DNA of 8,753 nt from positions 2,287 to 11,039 of the forward strand of contig NZKZ01000024.1 of assembly GCA_002694065.1 (NCBI GenBank), read 5' to 3'. Both the position numbers and the translations under genes were made by a program. Below, piece after piece: positions 1 to 6,163 of the stretch. This DNA is from Acidiferrobacter sp. (lineage in GTDB: Bacteria; Pseudomonadota; Gammaproteobacteria; Arenicellales; UBA868). The notes under the pieces are model-generated. The model ran no database searches, was not told the origin of the DNA, and was given only the letters and a program-made list of their open reading frames with translations. Every line of letters begins with the position of its first letter. Position 1 is the first letter of the stretch.

Positions 1-809
1 CGCTCGCCATAGATATCTTCCGAAAAATCGAAAAGGTGCGTCTCGAGCAGGACTCGATCGCCTCCTACGGTTGGCCGGATTCCGACGTTCGCCACGCCCG
101 GGCGCGTACCGGATCCCGGGAAGTGCATCAGAACAGCATAGACACCCCAAACAGGAATATTGTCATGGGGCAACACTATGTTGGCCGTCGGGAACCCGAT
201 CGTGCGCCCTCGTTTGTCTCCGTGGGCAATCTTTCCGTGAATGGCGTACGGGTAGCCCAAGAGTGACTCGGCGGTCTCAAAGTCATCCTGCCTGAGTACC
301 TCACGAATTCGCGTGCTGCTGACGCGTTCGTCTCCGATCACGTACGTGTCAACAGTGCTGATACTGAAATCCCATTGCGCCCCTAGTTTTCGTAACAAGT
401 GCACATCACCGGATCGCTTTCGGCCGAATCGGAAATCATCACCAATAACCACGTGCCGAACCCCGATACCCTGGACCAGATATTTCCTGACGAAATCTTC
501 CGCAGAAGTCTGGGAAAGAGACTCATTAAATCGAAGCGAGAACACCTGATCGACGCCGGCTTCGGCAAGCTTTTCGAGTTTGTCCCGCCACCGCAGCAGT
601 CTGGGGGGCGCATTCTGCGGACTAAAGAATTCGTGCGGATGCGGCTCAAAGGTCATCGCCGTCGCTTTCGCACCTAGAGCTTCTGCCTTTTCTTTCAACA
701 GGGCCAACAAGCGGACATGTCCCAAATGCACCCCATCGAAATTTCCAATCGAGACGACCGAGGGCCGGTGCTGTGCTTGAACATTATAGGAATCGCGGAT
801 CAGAATCAT
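1..809 (-). CDS. ribF: Bifunctional riboflavin kinase / FAD synthetase RibF (3' end outside the window)
   Basis: This cytoplasmic enzyme phosphorylates riboflavin to FMN and then adenylylates FMN to FAD. I read 269 complete codons from an ATG at 809; there is no stop before the left edge. The N-terminal nucleotidyltransferase domain shows GNFDGVHLGH at residues 22-31, including the HxGH signature, and the SSTRIRE motif near 164-170. The C-terminal riboflavin kinase domain shows GKIAHGDKRGRTIGFPTAN at 192-210 and VGIRPTV at 242-248. Family members are about 305-315 residues, so roughly 40 residues are missing to the left. It is the last visible gene of a murJ-DUF2203-ribF minus-strand operon, 15 bases after the preceding stop. 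The ribosome binding site is weak, which suggests translation helped by the upstream gene. In related bacteria ileS and lspA usually follow. No frameshift is visible. Identity is very secure. Confidence 0.96.
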   Translation of the reverse strand, partial: MILIRDSYNVQAQHRPSVVSIGNFDGVHLGHVRLLALLKEKAEALGAKATAMTFEPHPHEFFSPQNAPPRLLRWRDKLEKLAEAGVDQVFSLRFNESLSQTSAEDFVRKYLVQGIGVRHVVIGDDFRFGRKRSGDVHLLRKLGAQWDFSISTVDTYVIGDERVSSTRIREVLRQDDFETAESLLGYPYAIHGKIAHGDKRGRTIGFPTANIVLPHDNIPVWGVYAVLMHFPGSGTRPGVANVGIRPTVGGDRVLLETHLFDFSEDIYGE

Positions 810-824
810 CGGTCTTCAAGGGCT

Positions 825-1253
825 CTACTGGTATGCCCACTCGGGTTGGTCCTCCTCAATGACCTGCCCCAGCGGCCGGCGCAGAGAAAAGCTTTCTTCG
901 TAATACCGAAAGTATGCCAGACGCAGTTCAGGATGACGCCAGCACACGTATCCATCGCCCATGTCGAATCCGACTTCCCACAATCCTGACACCCGCAGCC
1001 CCAGCCGTTGAACCTGCGAGATCCACTTTCGAACAATCTGTTCGAAATGTTCCCTTAGGGGCTCTTGTCTTGGATCGCAATCAAGCAAACTGCTCATCTG
1101 ATCCTGCAATGGGGCCAACTCTTGAGCCGCTGACCGAGTGATTTTCTGAAGCACCGGCAACACCTGCTTGGCTTCTGACAAGGAGAAGTGTTTTGACTCG
1201 CCCGGATGACTGATCGAGGCAATCACCTCTGCCGGAAAAGTGTTGGACTCCAT
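825..1253 (-). CDS. DUF2203-like small protein between murJ and ribF
   Basis: This is a 142-residue soluble protein with no signal peptide or membrane helix. Two blocks resemble the DUF2203 family: an N-terminal helix-forming block KHFSLSEAKQVLPVLQKIT (residues 21-39), matching the family pattern of an F-[ST]-L-x-E-A-x-x-x-L-P start, and a C-terminal block around 103-128 with VCWRHPE followed by an aromatic run and SFSLRRPL, matching the family pattern of CWR-x-x-E, an aromatic/His segment and F-x-x-R-x-PL. The helix between them is amphipathic and probably coiled. The biochemical function of DUF2203 is not known to me. The start ATG overlaps the murJ stop as TAATG, so translation is almost certainly coupled to murJ. 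The gene is not a usual member of the murJ-ribF region in well-known gammaproteobacteria. The family assignment rests on recalled motif shape and not on a search. Confidence 0.72.
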   Translation of the reverse strand: MESNTFPAEVIASISHPGESKHFSLSEAKQVLPVLQKITRSAAQELAPLQDQMSSLLDCDPRQEPLREHFEQIVRKWISQVQRLGLRVSGLWEVGFDMGDGYVCWRHPELRLAYFRYYEESFSLRRPLGQVIEEDQPEWAYQ

Positions 1254-2800
1254 TAGGGTCGCACCAAAAGTTGATGCACCCGAAGCCCGGTCACATAAAG
1301 CACACCGAAATACGCCAAAGCCCCAGAGACAATCAGGAAGGAAAGGCGACTCACGCGCTCAAAAAGACTAGCGGCCAGCCATTCACTCTGCAGACCCTGG
1401 GCAAGGTAGAGAAGCGTCGACATGACCACAGTGGCGACGACCACCCGTACCAAAAACAGGAGCCAGCCCTCCCCCGCGTTAAAGTGCCCTAACCTGGTCA
1501 GTCGGTAATAAAGCAGGAACGCGTTTACCAGGCCTGCCGCGCTGGTCGCGAGCGCCAACCCCACATGCGCCAGATCCCACACTAACAGCAGCGCCACCAG
1601 GGCATTGACCCCCATGGCGATCGCACCAATGAGAACTGGTGTGCGGGTATCCTTGCGGGCATAAAAACCGGGCGCGAGCACTTTCACGGCCACAAAACCG
1701 ATCAACCCGATGGAGAAGGCCGCTAACGCGCGTGAGGCCATCACGGCATCCTCGCCTGAGAAAGCGCCATACTGAAATAGCGCAACCATCAATGGGAATG
1801 CCAGGATGGCGAGCGCTGCCGCTGCAGGCAGGGAGATCAAAAATACAAGACGCAGGGCCCAGTCAAGCGTCTTTCGATAACTCTCTTCGCTACGCTGGGC
1901 CACCTGACGCGAGAGCGTAGGCAGGATCACAGTGGCGAGAGCGACTCCGAAAACACCAAGTGGAAACTCCATTAGACGATCAGAGTAATAAAGCCAGGAC
2001 ACACTGCCAGTCACGAGAAATGAAGCGAGGATGGTGTTTACCAGCAGATTAATCTGTGCAATCGAAACTCCAAAGATCGCAGGGATCATCAGTTTCAAGA
2101 CCTGCCCCACCCCGGCGGCACCCGCCTGATCTTCGGGGGATCGCGCCCGCACCCGTGGCAGCGGTATTCTTCGCACCTTTTTCAGGAACGGAAACTGAAA
2201 CCCGAGCTGCGCAACGCCTGCGATCAAAACCCCAATACCTAGCGTCACCGCCCCATTCTCTGAATCCGGCACAAAAAGCCATACCGTCGTAATCAGGCTT
2301 AGGTTCAGCAGAATCGGCGTGGCAGCCGCGGCTCCGAACCGGTCATGCGTATTTAGTATTCCCGCTGCCATAGCCACTAGCGAGATAAAAAAGAGATAGG
2401 GAAACGTCCAACGAAGCGTGGAGACGGTTGACTCATACCGAATCGGGTCATCCAGAAATCCCGGTGCCATGAGCCCTACCAGGACAGGTGATGCGGCCAC
2501 TCCAAGCGCGGTCACCGAGAGGAGGACCACGCTCAACCGCCCCGCCATCAGATCCAGAAATGCCCGGGCCTCGGCCGCCGGATAACGAGCCTCATATTCC
2601 GAATAAACAGGGACAAAAGCGACGGAAAGGGCTCCTTCTCCGAAAATCCGCCGGAAGAAGTTTGGGATTCGAAATGCCACAAAAAAGGCGTCGGCGAGGG
2701 CGCCGCTTCCTAGAAACTGCGCGAAAGCGATATCACGGACCAAGCCCGTCACTCGCGAAATCAGCGTCATTCCGCCTACTGCACCGACGTTTCTAATCAT
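1253..2800 (-). CDS. murJ: Lipid II flippase MurJ (MviN)
   Basis: MurJ moves lipid-linked peptidoglycan precursor (lipid II) across the inner membrane. The 515-residue product is hydrophobic throughout and fits the 14-helix MOP-superfamily fold and the usual length of about 510-525. Functionally important positions known from E. coli MurJ are present: SRVTGLVRD (R16, R22, D23), the ADAFFVAFR segment (D37, R44), FFRRIFGEGA (R50, R51, E55), and YYSDRLMEFP (D274, R275, E278), followed by the conserved GVFGVALATVILPTLSR. The ATG at 2800 gives an N-terminus aligned with the family; the sequence just upstream has no good Shine-Dalgarno and no better in-frame start. It is the first gene of the murJ-DUF2203-ribF operon and is divergent from rpsT, an order common in gammaproteobacteria. 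Its own promoter in 2801-2875 is not obvious. Confidence 0.96.
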   Translation of the reverse strand: MIRNVGAVGGMTLISRVTGLVRDIAFAQFLGSGALADAFFVAFRIPNFFRRIFGEGALSVAFVPVYSEYEARYPAAEARAFLDLMAGRLSVVLLSVTALGVAASPVLVGLMAPGFLDDPIRYESTVSTLRWTFPYLFFISLVAMAAGILNTHDRFGAAAATPILLNLSLITTVWLFVPDSENGAVTLGIGVLIAGVAQLGFQFPFLKKVRRIPLPRVRARSPEDQAGAAGVGQVLKLMIPAIFGVSIAQINLLVNTILASFLVTGSVSWLYYSDRLMEFPLGVFGVALATVILPTLSRQVAQRSEESYRKTLDWALRLVFLISLPAAAALAILAFPLMVALFQYGAFSGEDAVMASRALAAFSIGLIGFVAVKVLAPGFYARKDTRTPVLIGAIAMGVNALVALLLVWDLAHVGLALATSAAGLVNAFLLYYRLTRLGHFNAGEGWLLFLVRVVVATVVMSTLLYLAQGLQSEWLAASLFERVSRLSFLIVSGALAYFGVLYVTGLRVHQLLVRP

Positions 2801-2847
2801 ATTCAGACGTAGATCCCGCTCTCTCGATCGATATCAAAATTTCACCG

Positions 2848-2876
2848 TTGACAAAAGTACTGTAATTCCCGATACT
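2848..2876 (+). promoter_or_regulatory. Sigma70-type promoter of rpsT
   Basis: A perfect -35 hexamer TTGACA (2848-2853) is followed after exactly 17 bases by GATACT (2871-2876), which matches 4 of 6 bases of the -10 consensus. Transcription would begin near 2883, giving a leader of about 23 bases before the rpsT start codon. The site lies in the short murJ/rpsT divergent region, so it may also influence the opposing murJ promoter, which I could not place with confidence. Confidence 0.75.
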
Positions 2877-2894
2877 TGCGCGTCTTTTTTTTCC

Positions 2895-2908
2895 GGAAGA
2901 ATACCTTG
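2895..2908 (+). promoter_or_regulatory. Ribosome binding site deciding the UUG start of rpsT
   Basis: GGAAGA at 2895-2900 lies 5 bases before the TTG at 2906. It decides between this start and the upstream in-frame TTG at 2876, which falls inside the -10 promoter element and would add ten non-family residues. Starting at 2906 gives the universal S20 N-terminus MANTAQARKRARQ. Confidence 0.85.
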
Positions 2909-3175
2909 GCCAACACAGCTCAGGCACGAAAACGCGCCCGACAAGCCGCAAATCATCGGGCCCGTAATATGTCGCAGCGCTCCAATATGCGCACCGCGAT
3001 CAAGCGATTTAACCGCAGTCTTGAGGAAGGCGACACCGCAGGCGCCCAGACTGCCTATCGCGAACTCACATCAAGCGTTGACCGCGCAGCTCGCAAAGGC
3101 CTGGCCCACGCCAATCAGGCAGCCAGACTCAAAAGCCGTCTCAACGCCAGGCTCAAGGCAAAAGCGGCAGCCTGA
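2906..3175 (+). CDS. rpsT: 30S ribosomal protein S20 (UUG start)
   Basis: S20 is a primary 16S rRNA-binding protein of the small subunit body. The product is 89 residues (87 in E. coli), strongly basic and helical, beginning ANTAQARKRARQAANHRARN after the initiator Met and continuing with the typical MRTAIKRFNRSLEEGD segment (about residues 28-43) and a Lys/Arg/Ala-rich C-terminus. The start codon is TTG. E. coli rpsT also starts with UUG, and there this weak start is part of autogenous repression by S20; the same may apply here (inference). The gene is monocistronic on the plus strand, divergent from murJ and convergent with proB, with 30 bases between the two stop codons. Confidence 0.97.
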   Translation: MANTAQARKRARQAANHRARNMSQRSNMRTAIKRFNRSLEEGDTAGAQTAYRELTSSVDRAARKGLAHANQAARLKSRLNARLKAKAAA

Positions 3176-3199
3176 TCTCGGACGGCGCCTTTCTGCCGC
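3160..3199 (-). terminator. Candidate intrinsic terminator after proB
   Basis: On the minus strand GCGGCAG (3199-3193) pairs with CTGCCGC (3170-3164), and four T follow at 3163-3160. The 22-base loop contains a further GGCGCC self-complementary stretch. It lies just past the proB stop and overlaps the last codons of rpsT. The T-run is short and the loop long, so efficiency is uncertain. Read on the plus strand the same stem has no T-run, so it is a poor terminator for rpsT. Confidence 0.4.
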
Positions 3200-3205
3200 G
3201 CCTCC

Positions 3206-4342
3206 TCACACCAATACCATATTGTCCCGGTGGATGAGTTCCGGCTCATCCACATAACCAAGATGTTCTTCTATATTAAGGCTCGACTGACCTGCGATTT
3301 TCGCCGTTTCCAACGCTGAATAGTTAGCCAGTCCCCGCGCAATCAATCGGCCGTCCTCATCCGCCAGGCAGTCAACCAGATCCCCGCGCTGAAAGTCTCC
3401 TTCAACCCGGGTCACGCCAACAGGCAAAAGACTCCTGCCTGAGCCCACCAGGACATTGCACGCTCCCGCGTCGATGTAGACCCGCCCGAGGGATTGCATT
3501 CTGCCAGCCAGCCACAGTTTTCGCGCTGCCATTCGACCAGACGCCGCTTTGAGAAACGTTCCCGGCACATCCCCTCGCGGGATACCCAGGAGTACCTGCG
3601 GATTTCTTCCGGAGCAAATAATTGTTGAGGCCCCTGAGCGAGCGGCCTTGGCAGCTGCCTGGAGTTTTGTCAGCATCCCGCCACGGCCCAACGCGCCGCT
3701 GGGACCCGCGTACTGCTCCAGCAAAGGGTCTCCCGCGCTGGCTTCGCGGACCAACTGGGCTTTTGGATCATGACGCGGGTCTGCTTCGTATAGGCCTTCC
3801 TGGTCCGTCAGGATGACTAGGTAATCCGCCTCGATGAGGTTTCCGACAAGCGCTCCAAGCGAATCATTATCTCCAAATTGGATCTCTTCCGTGACGACCG
3901 TGTCGTTTTCATTAACCACCGGAACAATGCCCATCTCCAACATAGACCTTAATGCGCTTCTTGCGTTGAGATAGCGGTTCCGATTGTTCAGATCGGCACT
4001 GGTCAGAAGGACTTGCGCCGTCTCAACACCATAGTCCTCGAATGCCGACTGGTAGGCCCGAATCAACCCCATCTGTCCCACCGCTGCAGCGACCTGGAGC
4101 TGATGCAGTTCGTGAGGGCGGGTTTTCCATCCGAGTCGAACCATTCCCTGAGAAATCGCTCCCGATGAGACCAAAATGGGGTCGATACCCTGCTCTCGCA
4201 GCTGAACGCACGCGTCAGCCAGAGAGGCAATCAAAGGCTGATTGAGACCCTCTGTCGCATGCGATAACAGGGCACTGCCGAGTTTTATTACCCAACGTTG
4301 CCGAACGCCTTCTTTGGAGCTGATGTTAGGCACGATCATCAT
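3206..4342 (-). CDS. proB: Glutamate 5-kinase ProB with C-terminal PUA domain
   Basis: ProB phosphorylates L-glutamate to gamma-glutamyl phosphate, the first and feedback-controlled step of proline synthesis. With the ATG at 4342 the product is 378 residues (367 in E. coli). The amino acid kinase domain shows WVIKLGSALL (17-26), LVSSGAISQG (57-66), VNENDTV (143-149), FGDNDSLGALVGNLIEADY (156-174) and GRGGMLTKLQAA (219-230). A PUA domain follows from about 275 to the end. The start is ambiguous: ATG at 4342 or 4339, or GTG at 4333, are all possible, and an in-frame ATG at 4390 would add a segment atypical of the family. I prefer 4342 or 4339, overlapping the end of obgE by 14-17 bases, which implies coupled translation. 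No proA is in the window, as is usual for this gene order. Confidence 0.95.
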   Translation of the reverse strand: MMIVPNISSKEGVRQRWVIKLGSALLSHATEGLNQPLIASLADACVQLREQGIDPILVSSGAISQGMVRLGWKTRPHELHQLQVAAAVGQMGLIRAYQSAFEDYGVETAQVLLTSADLNNRNRYLNARSALRSMLEMGIVPVVNENDTVVTEEIQFGDNDSLGALVGNLIEADYLVILTDQEGLYEADPRHDPKAQLVREASAGDPLLEQYAGPSGALGRGGMLTKLQAAAKAARSGASTIICSGRNPQVLLGIPRGDVPGTFLKAASGRMAARKLWLAGRMQSLGRVYIDAGACNVLVGSGRSLLPVGVTRVEGDFQRGDLVDCLADEDGRLIARGLANYSALETAKIAGQSSLNIEEHLGYVDEPELIHRDNMVLV

Positions 4343-5339
4343 CCAGTTCATGCCAGATTTTCTGGCACATTTCAGCACAGCCCTGTCCACTGACGCCGGA
4401 GATCAGAAACCAGGGTCGGTCCCACTTAAGCGCAGAACGCGTTTCCTCAACGATCTCGGCAGCCGCCGAAGGATCTAGCGTGTCAGCTTTGTTGAATACC
4501 AGCCAACGATCTCGAGTGGAAAGTTCCGGGTCGAACCCTTCCAGCTCCCGCACTATCGTTTCGACGGCAGATTGAGGTGTTCCCCCTGAAACATCATTGA
4601 TGTCGACGATGTGCAAAAGCAGCCGGGTTCGACTGAGATGCCTCAGGAACTGAACCCCAAGACCTGCCCCCTCGGCCGCGCCCTCAATTAACCCCGGGAT
4701 GTCCGCCACTACGAAAGCCGCGCCTTGTCCAATATCCACTACGCCCAAGTGCGGATACAGCGTGGTAAACGGATAGTCGGCAATCTTGGGTCGCGCGGCG
4801 GAGATTCTTGAAAGAAGCGTCGACTTACCGGCATTCGGTAACCCCAACAATCCCACGTCTGCGAGCACCTGTAATTCAAGCCGTACCGACAAACGGTCCC
4901 CTTCCCCCCCGGGGATAGTTCGCCTTGGAGCCTGATTGACCGAAGACTTAAACCGGGCATTTCCGACTCCGCCGCGGCCTCCTACCGCGACCGTGAACTC
5001 CTTGCCATCTGAGTTCAGATCAACCAGAAGTTCCTGGGTATGCTCTGCATAAACCAGCGTGCCAGAAGGCACCAAAATGACACAATCCTTGCCGGCAGCT
5101 CCTGTGCGGTTTCGCCCCGCACCCCCAGAGCCGTTTTCGGCAGAAAACTTTCGCGTGTACCTAAAATCGGCAAGCGTATTGAGATCACTTGTCGCCCGAA
5201 GGACGACATTTCCCCCTCGGCCCCCGTCGCCTCCATCGGGTCCGCCTTTTGGCACGAACTTCTCACGATGAAAACTCAGGCACCCATGACCCCCATTGCC
5301 TGCCTGGAGTGCAATCACGGCCTCGTCGACGAATTTCAT
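4326..5339 (-). CDS. obgE: Obg/CgtA-family ribosome-assembly GTPase
   Basis: Obg is an essential GTPase that binds the 50S subunit late in assembly and links it to growth state. The 337-residue protein has the glycine-rich Obg fold at the N-terminus (residues 1-158; GGPDGGDGGRGGNV at 32-45) and then the G domain: G1 GLPNAGKST (166-174), switch FTT (191-193), G3 DIPGLI (213-218), G4 NKAD (283-286) and G5 around SGVSGQG (314-320). It stops soon after the G domain, so it lacks most of the acidic C-terminal tail that makes E. coli ObgE about 390 residues. GAAGG a few bases before the ATG is a fair ribosome binding site. It lies between rpmA and proB, and immediately downstream of a hairpin that probably limits read-through from the ribosomal protein genes. 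Confidence 0.97.
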   Translation of the reverse strand: MKFVDEAVIALQAGNGGHGCLSFHREKFVPKGGPDGGDGGRGGNVVLRATSDLNTLADFRYTRKFSAENGSGGAGRNRTGAAGKDCVILVPSGTLVYAEHTQELLVDLNSDGKEFTVAVGGRGGVGNARFKSSVNQAPRRTIPGGEGDRLSVRLELQVLADVGLLGLPNAGKSTLLSRISAARPKIADYPFTTLYPHLGVVDIGQGAAFVVADIPGLIEGAAEGAGLGVQFLRHLSRTRLLLHIVDINDVSGGTPQSAVETIVRELEGFDPELSTRDRWLVFNKADTLDPSAAAEIVEETRSALKWDRPWFLISGVSGQGCAEMCQKIWHELDDDRA

Positions 5340-5356
5340 TTAAGACCTTCTTTCGT

Positions 5357-5386
5357 AAAAAACCCCGCTCAGTTGGCGGGGCTTTT
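5357..5386 (-). terminator. Hairpin with U-tract between rpmA and obgE (terminator or attenuator)
   Basis: Read on the minus strand, CCCCGC (5381-5376) and GCGGGG (5368-5363) pair around a 7-base loop and are followed by six T (5362-5357), a textbook intrinsic terminator. Upstream is an A-run, so the structure could also work on the plus strand with its five T. The obgE ATG is only 17 bases beyond the last T, which leaves no room for a promoter, so obgE and proB should depend on read-through. I therefore favour partial attenuation over full termination. Confidence 0.8.
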
Positions 5387-5407
5387 TGCGAACCGTGGGA
5401 TCTGCGT

Positions 5408-5668
5408 TCAGCTCTCAGTGAGGACGCTAACGGTTCGCCTGTTTTTTGGCCCTTTAATGTCGAACTTTACCTTTCCCTCTGCAAGGGCGAAGAGTGTGTG
5501 ATCTTTGCCAAGACCCACATTCACCCCAGGATGGAAGGCAGTGCCACGCTGACGGACAATAATATTTCCGGCACGAACCACTTCGCCGGCATAGCGTTTG
5601 ACGCCAAGCCGCTTGGACTCTGAGTCGCGACCGTTCCGGGAACTGCCGCCTGCTTTCTTATGTGCCAT
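5408..5668 (-). CDS. rpmA: 50S ribosomal protein L27
   Basis: L27 sits near the peptidyl transferase centre, with its N-terminal tail reaching the tRNA acceptor ends. The 86-residue product begins MAHKKAGGSSRNGRDSES, continues KRLGVKRYAGEVVRAGNIIVRQRGT and has the GxxVGLGKDHTLFA core; all are family hallmarks and the length is normal. There is no N-terminal leader of the kind cleaved in Firmicutes. GGAGGT 8 bases before the ATG is a strong ribosome binding site. The gene follows rplU after a 29-base gap, in the standard rplU-rpmA pair, and is followed by a terminator-like hairpin. Confidence 0.98.
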   Translation of the reverse strand: MAHKKAGGSSRNGRDSESKRLGVKRYAGEVVRAGNIIVRQRGTAFHPGVNVGLGKDHTLFALAEGKVKFDIKGPKNRRTVSVLTES

Positions 5669-5697
5669 TTGTAGTAACCTCCAGCGCGTTGCCGGCT

Positions 5698-6009
5698 TTA
5701 GTGAGTAATGTCTGTGACCCGCAGTTGCGTAAACGACTGCCGATGCCCCTGCGTGCGGCGATACTTCTTCCGCCGTTTCATTTTGAAAACACGAATCTTC
5801 TTGTCTCGCCCATGAGCAAGGATCTCCGCCTTGACGCAGGCGCCGTCAAGTTTCGGACTGCCGACAGAAACCTGTTCGCCATCGGCAACCATCAGCACGT
5901 CGGAAAGATCAATGACGTCGCCGGGTTCGCCCGCGAGTTTTTCTACCCTCACGCTGTCTCCCACGCTCAGTCGGTACTGTTTACCACCCGTTTGAACTAC
6001 TGCGTACAT
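5698..6009 (-). CDS. rplU: 50S ribosomal protein L21
   Basis: L21 binds 23S rRNA in the large subunit. The 103-residue product begins MYAVVQTGGKQYRLSVGDSV and carries the KIRVFKMKRRKKYRRTQGHRQ basic stretch typical of the C-terminal half. An open frame extends upstream to 6120, but that extension crosses the promoter and is unlike L21, so the ATG at 6009 is chosen; a GGAA sequence lies about 8 bases upstream. It is the first gene of the rplU-rpmA-obgE-proB operon and is divergent from ispB. Confidence 0.98.
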   Translation of the reverse strand: MYAVVQTGGKQYRLSVGDSVRVEKLAGEPGDVIDLSDVLMVADGEQVSVGSPKLDGACVKAEILAHGRDKKIRVFKMKRRKKYRRTQGHRQSFTQLRVTDITH

Positions 6010-6091
6010 ATGTCTGTTCCGGAAATTCTCTACCCGAATCAACCTGTTAGAAGCCAGGCATTGGGCTTTGATGTCTCGTTGAAGGCGCCGA

Positions 6092-6120
6092 ATTTTAGGC
6101 GAAAGCGTGTTTTCGGTCAA
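6092..6120 (-). promoter_or_regulatory. Sigma70-type promoter of the rplU-rpmA-obgE-proB operon
   Basis: On the minus strand TTGACC (6120-6115; 5 of 6 matches to -35) is separated by exactly 17 bases from TAAAAT (6097-6092; 5 of 6 matches to -10). Transcription would start near 6085 and give a leader of about 75 bases before rplU, with a small possible hairpin (CCTG...CAGG). No other promoter of similar quality is seen in the divergent region. Confidence 0.8.
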
Positions 6121-6163
6121 CGCGCCGTGCGGAATACTGCGACGGACGCGCTATCATTGACCC

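Noticed and set aside
2801..2875. murJ promoter on the minus strand with TTGTCA near 2854-2849
   Set aside because: No acceptable -10 element lies 16-18 bases downstream; the best candidates match 3 of 6 bases, so I do not call it.
6010..6120. N-terminal extension of L21 to an ATG at 6120
   Set aside because: The extension covers the -35/-10 elements and the leader, and L21 starts at MYAVVQTGGKQY in essentially all bacteria.
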